Source of the DNA: an uncultured Kiritimatiellota bacterium
Lineage (GTDB): Bacteria; Verrucomicrobiota; Kiritimatiellia; RFP12; UBA1067
Direction of reading: 5' to 3'
Assembly (NCBI GenBank): GCA_934667425.1
Contig: CAKULV010000052.1
Span: forward strand, 1-19,583
DNA length: 19,583 nucleotides
This document shows, in pieces, positions 13,176 through 19,583 of the stretch. Each line of letters opens with the position of its first letter. Position 1 is the first letter of the stretch. The position numbers and the translations under genes are program-made. The notes beneath the pieces are model-generated. The model was given only the letters and a program-made list of their open reading frames with translations. It was not told where the DNA came from and did no database searches.

Positions 13176-16085
13176 CTACTTGTGCGCACCGTCCTCGAAG
13201 AAGTCGTAGAACTGGTACCACTGCTCCGGATGCGCCTTGACTTCCGCCTCGAGGAAACCAATGTAGCCGTCGAGCAAAGCCGCGGTACATCCTGGATTTC
13301 GCGCGGAGGACGGGCATCCGAGCCTGGCCACATGCACCTCGTAGCCGTTCCATCCGGTGCGCACGCAGGTTATCCCGAATATCGGCGCCTCCATCAGCTC
13401 CGCGAACCGGAACGCCCCCTTGGGCCAGAGGCATTCGCGCCCAAGGAACCTGTGGCGCAAGACGCTTCTCGACCCGGCGCTCGTGCGGTCTCCGGCCATT
13501 ATCACCAGCTCGCCCCTCGCGATCGCCTCCTGCATCGACACCGCCGTCTCCACGCCGATGTCCTCCACGGCGTGGAGTTCGATCCTGGAACGGTCGAAGT
13601 GCCTCATGAAGACATCCATGAAGACGGCGTCGTGCCCCATCTGCTGGAAGGCGTGGACTTTGGGCACGCGCATTGGCAAGGCCTCATCGCATTCGGAGGC
13701 CTTGCGCCTTTGCCGGCGGGCAAGCGTCTCCGGCAATGCGGGGAGCACCCCGATTACGCCAAGGTGCGAGCATAGCACAAACGCCCCCTTCCCTGAATCA
13801 ATGACTTCGCGGAAGGCGCGCCACCCCTCGTCGTCCCGTACCGACATCCTGGGCAGGCTCTTCTTCAGCGTACTGGCGTCCGTCTTGTCCATCAGCCCCC
13901 AGGCGAAGCCAAGGATGTGGCGGAAGAGGCGCCAGGGCGTGGGACGCACCCGCCTGCCCGTATGTTCGGACAGCACGGCGTAGAAGCGCTTCAGCGCCAC
14001 CCGGGCCGGCCTGGCGCACAGGAATATCACGGGCATCGCGAAAAGGAATATGAGCTTCTGGAAGGTCTTCCCGAAACAGGCGTAGGACTGCCACATGAAC
14101 CGCATCCAGAACCGGGATGCGCACTGCTCGCGCTGCTCATGCCACGCCTGCGCGCCAGACGATGCGCCTCCGGCGCACCCGTCGGCCATCGCCGGACTGC
14201 GCCATCCAGCGCCACCTCGTCCGTCTGAACGGAACATGGCGCCGGACAACCCGGCGCACATCTTGGACGCGAAATACGATGCCGCAAGGCCAAAGGCGAG
14301 CGTGATACCCATCAGCCGCGTCACCGCGAAATCGGTGAACCCGAGCAGTCCGAACCCCACGAGGCTCGTGAGGAACGAATAGCGTATCGCGCTGGCCGTC
14401 CGCCCGTCGGCGCCGTGCCACCTGAACACGGAATAGTCAATCCCCAATCCGACAAACAGGAAGAAGCATATCCGCGCGAAGAAATTGGACGACTCTCCCA
14501 TGCAGCGGAGCAGCCCGTCGGTAGCGAGATATGCGGCCGCAATCGGAATGACGAAATCGATGCACCCCTTCCCGAACACGAAAAGCAGCGTCACGGAAAG
14601 GAGCGCAAGCGACAGCCAGAGAAGACGGTTCGTCTCGCCCAGCCACTGTCCGAAAAGCGTCTCTATCGCCCCCTTCGGATCAAAGACGGAACTGGCATCC
14701 GGCGGCCTGACCAGCGACTTCGGAAGGCCTGTCATGGCGCAGTATCCCGCCCCTTCCGCCTCGTACAGCTTCGCCACGAGCCTTGCGTTCTCGCGCTGTT
14801 CGCCGCCGCCCGGGATGAATCCTACGCCCCCCGCCATGCCGGAGGCGATCCGCTCCCCCTCGGCCATGTACTTGCCCGGACGGTAGAATCTCGATATGTC
14901 CACCGGGCCGGACTCCCTGATGAATCCGCACCTGACGCCGACGATCCCCACGGCATGCGGCAGCAGAGCCATGGACGCCACGACTGCAAGCCCGGCAAAT
15001 GCGCGGCCACGCGAGTGCGCCTTGCCGCGACATTCCGGGGAACCGTGGACGCGACCGGGCCCGCAAATGCCCGCCGGACGGAGAAACAGGTTTGCGGCCA
15101 CGTATGCCGTCGCCAGCCCCGCCACCGTGAACAGCGCCATCTGCCTCATCGCCCCCACGTCGGAAAGCATCAGCGGCACAAAGCACGCCGCCGTGCTGAA
15201 GAACGAGATGGCGAGGGGCTTCGCTATCGATCCCTGCGCGACAAGCGAATGGTACACGTAATCCACGCTCAACCCTATCAGCGTTGTTCCAAACACAAAC
15301 GTGACCACGTGCGGCCTGCCAAACACCGCAAACAGCATTGCGGTGGCCACGCAAAAAGACGCGAACAGAATGCACAGGAGCGCAGGGGCGAACCTGAAGG
15401 AGCGCGTAAGCGCCCATCCGAACACCGCGACGCACACGAGCGATATCACCGACAGCGCGTTCACCTCGCGCTTCGACCGCTCCGAGGCCATGGCGGCATG
15501 GAACGGGGCGCCGGCGCACCGAACGTCACCGCAGCCTTTCACCGCCTTGAGGGCGCGACTGGCCTGCGCCGGCGAGAGGCGCACGTTCACCGCCACCCAT
15601 TCGCCGTTCCGCCCACCCGTCTCCATTACGTAGTCGGTGAAAAGGAGGAACGGATCGGCGGCAAGAGGGAGAACGGGCGGCATCGGCGAGAAGAGACGGG
15701 CCACCGCCGCATCGCGAACCGCCGCGTACTTCCCATCCTCAAGAAGCGCCTTCGTCGGAGGCGACAGGAATCCCGGCGCATACGGGGCGATGGCCTTCAG
15801 CGCTTCTGAAAGGCCTGCTGCCTGCCCGGACGGACGGAGCAGTTCCGACAGCCCAAGCGACTCGAGGCGCGCTCGCGCGGAATCCTCCGAATCTGCCTTT
15901 ACGAGTAAACGTCCGATCGACGACATCGCGGACGAGGCCGCCATCAGCCCGCCTGACGGAGATCCGGCAAGCGCAAGGAGGTCGCTCTCCACGCCGTTGC
16001 GGGCCGTGAACAGCAGGCTTCCTCCCGCCGCGATCACGGCGGCGGCAAACACCGTCCTAAGGATTCGCATGGACATGGCGCTCAC
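13176..16085 (-). CDS. MMPL/RND-type exporter fused to an LpxL/HtrB-like acyltransferase
   Basis: The product is 969 aa. Residues 1-610 form an MMPL-type exporter with two repeats: a first transmembrane helix at 8-26, periplasmic loops, helix clusters at 210-335 and 485-610, and the paired in-membrane motifs GLSVDYVYH (271-279) and GLGIDYSVFR (546-555). After a Gly/Ser/Ala-rich linker (620-650), residues 660-969 form a lysophospholipid acyltransferase of the lipid A late-acyltransferase type, with SHLGV (773-777) and GDRTSAGSR (865-873). Usually exporter and acyltransferase are separate proteins in aryl polyene clusters. The acidic residue expected five positions after His774 is Gly779, so catalysis is doubtful. 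GTG 16085 overlaps the LolA-like stop (GTGA); ATGs at 16076 and 16070 are alternative starts. The likely role is moving a lipid-linked product from the inner membrane outward, with the LolA-like partner. Confidence 0.88.
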   Translation of the reverse strand: MSAMSMRILRTVFAAAVIAAGGSLLFTARNGVESDLLALAGSPSGGLMAASSAMSSIGRLLVKADSEDSARARLESLGLSELLRPSGQAAGLSEALKAIAPYAPGFLSPPTKALLEDGKYAAVRDAAVARLFSPMPPVLPLAADPFLLFTDYVMETGGRNGEWVAVNVRLSPAQASRALKAVKGCGDVRCAGAPFHAAMASERSKREVNALSVISLVCVAVFGWALTRSFRFAPALLCILFASFCVATAMLFAVFGRPHVVTFVFGTTLIGLSVDYVYHSLVAQGSIAKPLAISFFSTAACFVPLMLSDVGAMRQMALFTVAGLATAYVAANLFLRPAGICGPGRVHGSPECRGKAHSRGRAFAGLAVVASMALLPHAVGIVGVRCGFIRESGPVDISRFYRPGKYMAEGERIASGMAGGVGFIPGGGEQRENARLVAKLYEAEGAGYCAMTGLPKSLVRPPDASSVFDPKGAIETLFGQWLGETNRLLWLSLALLSVTLLFVFGKGCIDFVIPIAAAYLATDGLLRCMGESSNFFARICFFLFVGLGIDYSVFRWHGADGRTASAIRYSFLTSLVGFGLLGFTDFAVTRLMGITLAFGLAASYFASKMCAGLSGAMFRSDGRGGAGWRSPAMADGCAGGASSGAQAWHEQREQCASRFWMRFMWQSYACFGKTFQKLIFLFAMPVIFLCARPARVALKRFYAVLSEHTGRRVRPTPWRLFRHILGFAWGLMDKTDASTLKKSLPRMSVRDDEGWRAFREVIDSGKGAFVLCSHLGVIGVLPALPETLARRQRRKASECDEALPMRVPKVHAFQQMGHDAVFMDVFMRHFDRSRIELHAVEDIGVETAVSMQEAIARGELVIMAGDRTSAGSRSVLRHRFLGRECLWPKGAFRFAELMEAPIFGITCVRTGWNGYEVHVARLGCPSSARNPGCTAALLDGYIGFLEAEVKAHPEQWYQFYDFFEDGAHK

Positions 16086-16522
16086 AGCTTAAGCTCGATC
16101 TCCAGCCTGTCGCCATTCCTGAAAAGCACGGTCAGCGACCGGGGGATGTCGATGCCGCAAGAAGAGGCCAGCGGGCTTTCCTTGGATACGTCGACCCTCT
16201 CAACGAATTCCTCCATCTCCTTGATCCTGAATATCTGCGACACGTCCTCGATGCGCATCTTAAGCTCGTGCCGGGCCGTCCTGCCCCCGACCGTGAACGT
16301 GTAGTTCGTGGGAGTCGCCACGAACACGGATGGCAATGGGCGAAGCGTGTTCCAGACGAATGACCGCCCCTTCTCGAACGACCACGTCCCTTCGCTCGTC
16401 AAGGTGACGTCCACATCCTTCAATATCTTCCTCTGGACGAACGAGCCGCCGACTGGCCCGCCATCCCCGGCATTCGCAACTCCCAGAACCGCCATCGCGC
16501 AGAATAACGCCATCCCCTTCAC
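16082..16522 (-). CDS. LolA-like periplasmic lipoprotein-carrier-type protein
   Basis: The product is 146 aa, shorter than classical LolA (about 200 aa). A signal peptide (MKGMALFCAMAVLGVANA) is followed by GSFVQRKILKDVDVTLTSEG and a W-containing strand segment with TLRPLPSVFVATP. This is the pattern of LolA-type half-barrel proteins encoded next to MMPL exporters in aryl polyene clusters. It is expected to shuttle a hydrophobic product across the periplasm. The start is GTG 16522, preceded by AAAGGAGGT at 8-nt spacing, an almost complete anti-Shine-Dalgarno match; an internal ATG at 16513 is less well placed. It is translationally coupled to the exporter fusion by a GTGA overlap. The similarity is weak, so the family call rests partly on context. 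Confidence 0.72.
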   Translation of the reverse strand: MKGMALFCAMAVLGVANAGDGGPVGGSFVQRKILKDVDVTLTSEGTWSFEKGRSFVWNTLRPLPSVFVATPTNYTFTVGGRTARHELKMRIEDVSQIFRIKEMEEFVERVDVSKESPLASSCGIDIPRSLTVLFRNGDRLEIELKL

Positions 16523-16547
16523 GGCCTCAACCTCCTTTCCACTTAAA

Positions 16548-16596
16548 ACTACCCACTACCATCTACCAACTACCAACTACCAACTACCAACTGCTA
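16548..16596. repeat. Heptamer tandem repeat (ACTACCA)n
   Basis: Six consecutive 7-bp units occupy 16548-16589 (ACTACCC, ACTACCA, TCTACCA, then three ACTACCA). A degenerate seventh, ACTGCTA, runs to 16596. The repeat sits in the 78-nt gap between the permease stop and the LolA-like start, ending about 25 nt from that GTG. On the minus strand it reads as repeated TTGGTAG. Its low GC contrasts with the surroundings. Confidence 0.9.
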
Positions 16597-16600
16597 AAAC

Positions 16601-17488
16601 CTATAACCTATGCAGCACCGCTCCCATGGATATGATCGCAGCGAATCCGAGGAAGCTCAAGGCGTCCGGCACCTGCCCGAACGCGATGAAGCCAAGCGCC
16701 GCCGCGAATATTATGCCCACATAGTCGTATACCGCGATCTGCCGCGGCTCCGCGAAGCGGTATGCCCACGTTATGCCAAACTGCCCCATGGCGGCGCCTG
16801 CGCCGGCCCCAAGCAGCGCGGCCAGCTGCATCGGGGTCATCGGAGTATGGTTCAAGACGAAGAACGGCAGGCAGGCCACGCAGGAGAATACGGAAAAGAA
16901 GAGTATTATGAATGCGCCGTCAACGCCCGCCCTGCCCAGCTTGTGCAGGAAGGCATAGGCGGCGCCGGCGAAGAACCCGCTCGCCAGCCCTATGAAGGCC
17001 GCGCCGGAAAATGCGCCTTCCGCGCCGGGCTTCACCACAAGCATGGCGCCGGCGAACGCCCCGGCCACGCAAAGCGACTGGCGCAGCGTGATGCGTTCGC
17101 CGATGAGCGCCCAGCTCAGAAGCAGCGTGAAGAATGGCGCGGTCTTGTTGAGCGCCATCGCGTCCCCGACCGGGATGTGGGAAATCGCGTAGAAGTTCGC
17201 GAATATGCCGCACGTCCCAGACAATGCCCTCATGGACAGGTCAAACCAGTCCCTGCCCCGGCAGGGCATCGCCTTCCTTGGATCCACCGCGTCCCTGCGC
17301 CTGAAGAACACCCATGCCGCAATGGCCGCCGCCACGATATTCCTGAAGAACGCCTTTTGCGGAGCCGGCAGCGGACTGCCGCCGCACCCGTCCGCAAGGC
17401 GGACGAACATCGCCATCAGCGCAAAGCCGAACGCGCTGAGGAGAATGCAGGCTACGCCTTTGCGGACAGAGCTGGTGGCACCGCGCAT
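16601..17488 (-). CDS. EamA/DMT superfamily permease
   Basis: The product is 295 aa and consistent with ten transmembrane helices in two EamA repeats. The first repeat spans about 10-130 and includes the family-typical KAFFRN and ALNKTAPFFTLLLSWALIGERIT segments. The second includes ALLGAGAGAAMGQFGITWAYRFA. Such proteins export or import small metabolites; the substrate cannot be read from sequence. The start is ATG 17488, 11 nt after the lepA stop, where homology begins. A longer frame into lepA gives an Arg/Gln-rich stretch typical of out-of-frame reading and is rejected. There is no strong Shine-Dalgarno sequence, so it likely relies on coupling to lepA. Confidence 0.88.
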   Translation of the reverse strand: MRGATSSVRKGVACILLSAFGFALMAMFVRLADGCGGSPLPAPQKAFFRNIVAAAIAAWVFFRRRDAVDPRKAMPCRGRDWFDLSMRALSGTCGIFANFYAISHIPVGDAMALNKTAPFFTLLLSWALIGERITLRQSLCVAGAFAGAMLVVKPGAEGAFSGAAFIGLASGFFAGAAYAFLHKLGRAGVDGAFIILFFSVFSCVACLPFFVLNHTPMTPMQLAALLGAGAGAAMGQFGITWAYRFAEPRQIAVYDYVGIIFAAALGFIAFGQVPDALSFLGFAAIISMGAVLHRL

Positions 17489-17499
17489 CGCCGCACCGT

Positions 17500-19317
17500 T
17501 CAGGATTCCTTCACGGTCCCCTTGAGGACCGCTATGAAGGCGCTCTGCGGAACGTTGACGTGTCCAAACTCCTTCATCCTGGCCTTGCCGCGCTTCTGCT
17601 TCTCGAGCACCTTCATCTTGCGCGTCACGTCGCCGCCGTAGAGCTTCGCGAGCACGTCCTTGCGGAACGGGCGTATGTCCTCGCGGGCGATGATCTCCTT
17701 GCCGATCGCGGCCTGCACGGGGATCTTGAACTGGTGCGGGGGTATCGTGTCCGCAAGGGCCTTGCACATCTGCGCGCCGCGGGCCCTCGCCTTGCCCCTG
17801 TGAACCATCGTCGCGAATGCGTCAACCGTCTCGCCGTTGAGCAGGATATCCATTTTCACTATGTCGCTTTCCTGGTACCCGGCCGGCTCGTAGTCCATGG
17901 AGGCATACCCGTGCGAGACGCTCTTGAGCGTGTCGTGGAAGTCGATCAGTATCTCGTTCAGCGGCAGCATGCAGTGCAGCATCACGCGCTTGGCGTCCAT
18001 CGTCTCCGTCCCCTCGACCATGCCGCGCCGGTCCATGACTATGCGCATCACGTCCCCTATGGATTCGGACGGCGTGATTATGCGGGCCTTCAATATCGGC
18101 TCCGATATCGTGTCGTACGCGCTTGGATCGGGCATCTGGAGCGGATTGTCGAGATCCTTGACGGTGCCGTCGCGCAGCTTCAGCTTGTAGACGACCCCGG
18201 GGCTTGTCGATATTATGTCCAGCCCGAACTCGCGGCGCAGACGCTCCTGCACGATCTCCATGTGCAGGAGGCCGAGGAATCCGCAGCGGAAGCCGAATCC
18301 GAGGGCAAGCGACGATTCGTGGTGGAACGTGAACGCGGAGTCGTTCAGGTGCAGCTTCTCCAGCCCCTGCTCCACCTTCGGGAACTCGTCCGTGGACATC
18401 GGATATATCCCGCAGAACACCGTAGGATGTATGTCGTGGAATCCGGGCAGCGGCTCCGTCGCGCCAAGCCGCGACGTCGTGACGGTATCGCCGATCTTGA
18501 TCTCGCTCGGGTCCTTCACAGTCCCCACGAGATACCCGACCTGCCCGGCGGAAAGCTGCGCCACCGGCTTCTTCGTGGGCGAGAATATGCCTGTCTCGTG
18601 GATCGTGGTGGTGACGCCGGACGCCATGAACGTGACGCTCTGCCCCGCCCTTACCGTGCCGTCTACGACGCGCACATACGTGATCACGCCCCGGAACTCG
18701 TCGAACACGGAATCGAACACAAGCGCGCGCAGCGGCGCATCGCTCCCCTCTGTGACCGGCGGCGGAATGCGCTTCACGATCGCCTCGAGCACTTCAGGAC
18801 ACCCGACGCCGGTCTTTGCCGACACCAGAAGAGGCTCGTCCATCGGGATCGCAAGTATGTCCTCCACCTCGCGGCAGACCTCGGGGACGTTCGCGCCGGG
18901 AAGATCCACCTTGTTCAGCACCGGCACTATCTCAAGCTTTGCGTCCTGGGCGAAGTATGTGTTGGCGACGGTCTGCGCCTCTACCCCCTGCGCCGCGTCT
19001 ACGACGAGAAGAGCCCCCTCGCACGCCCCCATCGAGCGGGATACCTCATAGGCGAAGTCCACGTGTCCAGGCGTATCGAGCAGGTTGAAGAGATACGTCT
19101 TGCCGTCCTTCGCCACATACTCCATCGATACCGGATGGCTCTTGATCGTTATCCCGCGTTCGCGCTCGAGATCCATGGCGTCAAGGGTCTGTTCCTTCAG
19201 CTCCCGTGCGCTGACGGCATGGGTCAATTCGAGTATGCGGTCGGACAGCGTCGTCTTTCCGTGGTCCACGTGTGCGATTATGCAGAAGTTGCGTATGTTG
19301 TCGAGGGTCTGTGCCAT
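17500..19317 (-). CDS. lepA: Elongation factor 4 (LepA), ribosome-associated GTPase
   Basis: The product is 605 aa, full length for the family. LepA binds the ribosome and affects translation initiation or elongation under stress. The GTPase domain shows G1 AHVDHGKTT (15-23), the switch I segment RERGITIKS (52-60), G3 DTPGH (81-85) and G4 NKVD (135-138). Domain II, the EF-G-like domains and the LepA-specific C-terminal domain (LYGGDVTRKMKVLEKQKRGK near the end) follow. I chose ATG 19317 because MAQTLDNIRNF is the standard LepA opening. No Shine-Dalgarno sequence precedes it, and a consensus -10 box ends only 10 nt away. The permease follows after 11 nt. Confidence 0.97.
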   Translation of the reverse strand: MAQTLDNIRNFCIIAHVDHGKTTLSDRILELTHAVSARELKEQTLDAMDLERERGITIKSHPVSMEYVAKDGKTYLFNLLDTPGHVDFAYEVSRSMGACEGALLVVDAAQGVEAQTVANTYFAQDAKLEIVPVLNKVDLPGANVPEVCREVEDILAIPMDEPLLVSAKTGVGCPEVLEAIVKRIPPPVTEGSDAPLRALVFDSVFDEFRGVITYVRVVDGTVRAGQSVTFMASGVTTTIHETGIFSPTKKPVAQLSAGQVGYLVGTVKDPSEIKIGDTVTTSRLGATEPLPGFHDIHPTVFCGIYPMSTDEFPKVEQGLEKLHLNDSAFTFHHESSLALGFGFRCGFLGLLHMEIVQERLRREFGLDIISTSPGVVYKLKLRDGTVKDLDNPLQMPDPSAYDTISEPILKARIITPSESIGDVMRIVMDRRGMVEGTETMDAKRVMLHCMLPLNEILIDFHDTLKSVSHGYASMDYEPAGYQESDIVKMDILLNGETVDAFATMVHRGKARARGAQMCKALADTIPPHQFKIPVQAAIGKEIIAREDIRPFRKDVLAKLYGGDVTRKMKVLEKQKRGKARMKEFGHVNVPQSAFIAVLKGTVKES

Positions 19318-19327
19318 TTGGCTGCGA

Positions 19328-19356
19328 ATTATAGCAAAATCGGATGGGGCTGTGGA
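19328..19356 (-). promoter_or_regulatory. lepA promoter, near-leaderless
   Basis: On the minus strand a perfect TATAAT (19328-19333) is preceded at 17-nt spacing by TCCACA (19351-19356, four of six bases matching TTGACA). The -10 ends 10 nt before the lepA ATG, so the transcript should begin about 2-5 nt before the start codon, leaving no room for a ribosome-binding site. Confidence 0.7.
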
Positions 19357-19394
19357 AGCCTCCAAACCGCATGCCTGACCGACCATCATTGGTC

Positions 19395-19583
19395 TCAGTC
19401 CAGCGGAGCACACATCACCTCCGCCGCCACCAGCCGGTCGCGGTGCGTTTTCATGCGATGGAGGAAATCGTCAAAGCCAGGTTTCGCCGCGCCGAGCCAG
19501 AGCGACTCGGCGATCGCGCAGGCGCGCGGCCAGGTTTTCCACTCGAAGTCGTGGAGGTTCGGGACTGCCTCGCCCCAGACGCT
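19395..19583 (-). CDS. GH20 beta-N-acetylhexosaminidase, C-terminal part only
   Basis: The last 62 residues of a gene that continues beyond the right edge. The segment FEWKTWPRACAIAESLWLG, followed by KPGFDDFLHRMKTHRDRL and the ending CAPLD, aligns along its whole length with the C-terminus of the complete GH20 enzyme at 258-1727 (WKMWPRGCALAEVFW, FDDFLRRMKVHRKRL, CAPLE). It is therefore a second, diverged GH20 gene on the same strand. The catalytic Asp-Glu pair lies outside the window. The TGA ends 77 nt before the lepA ATG, and that gap contains the lepA promoter, so lepA is probably transcribed independently. Confidence 0.85.
   Translation of the reverse strand, partial: SVWGEAVPNLHDFEWKTWPRACAIAESLWLGAAKPGFDDFLHRMKTHRDRLVAAEVMCAPLD

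Noticed and set aside
12802..13434. Open frames crossing the repeat arrays (also 3637-4181)
   Set aside because: They translate the 46-bp repeat units into low-complexity Arg/Ala peptides in several frames at once. The repeat is simply stop-poor.
17489..17767. N-terminal extension of the DMT permease into lepA
   Set aside because: The extension overlaps conserved lepA sequence in another frame and lacks hydrophobic character. The permease homology starts at 17488.
19318..19413. Longer lepA start at 19413
   Set aside because: It would place the promoter inside the coding sequence and add residues absent from LepA, whose usual opening is at 19317.

Overview
This 19.6 kb window is GC-rich bacterial DNA, and every gene I can support lies on the minus strand. 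The gene mix suggests a PVC-superphylum bacterium, possibly a gut Kiritimatiellota/Verrucomicrobiota relative. It includes GH20 hexosaminidases, a Gfo/Idh/MocA oxidoreductase, a T2SSG-domain membrane protein, a large secreted LamG-type protein, and dispersed GC-rich hairpin repeats in the gaps. The lineage is inferred from content only. No rRNA, tRNA or CRISPR array was seen.

Layout, read in the direction of transcription (right to left). At the right edge is the last part of a GH20 hexosaminidase (19395-19583). Next comes lepA (17500-19317), whose consensus-like -10 box is so close to the ATG that the mRNA should be almost leaderless. An EamA/DMT permease follows (16601-17488). A short gap holds a heptamer tandem repeat, followed by a LolA-like periplasmic protein (16082-16522) and a very large MMPL exporter fused to an LpxL-type acyltransferase (13176-16085). 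Repeat array 3 (12871-13129) closes this block.

The next block starts at an extended -10 promoter near 12801. It encodes a 1338-residue secreted protein with a LamG-like domain and a transglutaminase-like segment, then a Ketoacyl-synt_2 domain protein, a PlsC-type acyltransferase and a family 2 glycosyltransferase. These genes are joined by very short gaps or 4-nt overlaps. The ketoacyl-synthase-like, PlsC, GT2, LolA-like, MMPL and LpxL-like functions together match the accessory set of aryl polyene (APE)/flexirubin-type lipid-pigment clusters. Here they sit in two neighbouring operons, and no ACP, condensing KS, dehydratase or ligase gene lies in the window.

The gap at 6289-6399 carries a textbook sigma-54 promoter and an upstream inverted repeat. 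They drive a ClpB that lacks the N-terminal substrate domain. Repeat array 2 (3833-4178) follows clpB. Last is an apparent operon with a second near-leaderless promoter: a T2SSG-domain membrane protein, the Gfo/Idh/MocA oxidoreductase, a complete GH20 beta-N-acetylhexosaminidase and the start of another secreted protein. Repeat array 1 is embedded in the end of the oxidoreductase reading frame.

The most unusual signals are: the repeat family, whose stems keep pairing through compensatory changes; the sigma-54-driven N-domain-less ClpB; the exporter-acyltransferase fusion; and the two promoters that nearly abut their start codons.
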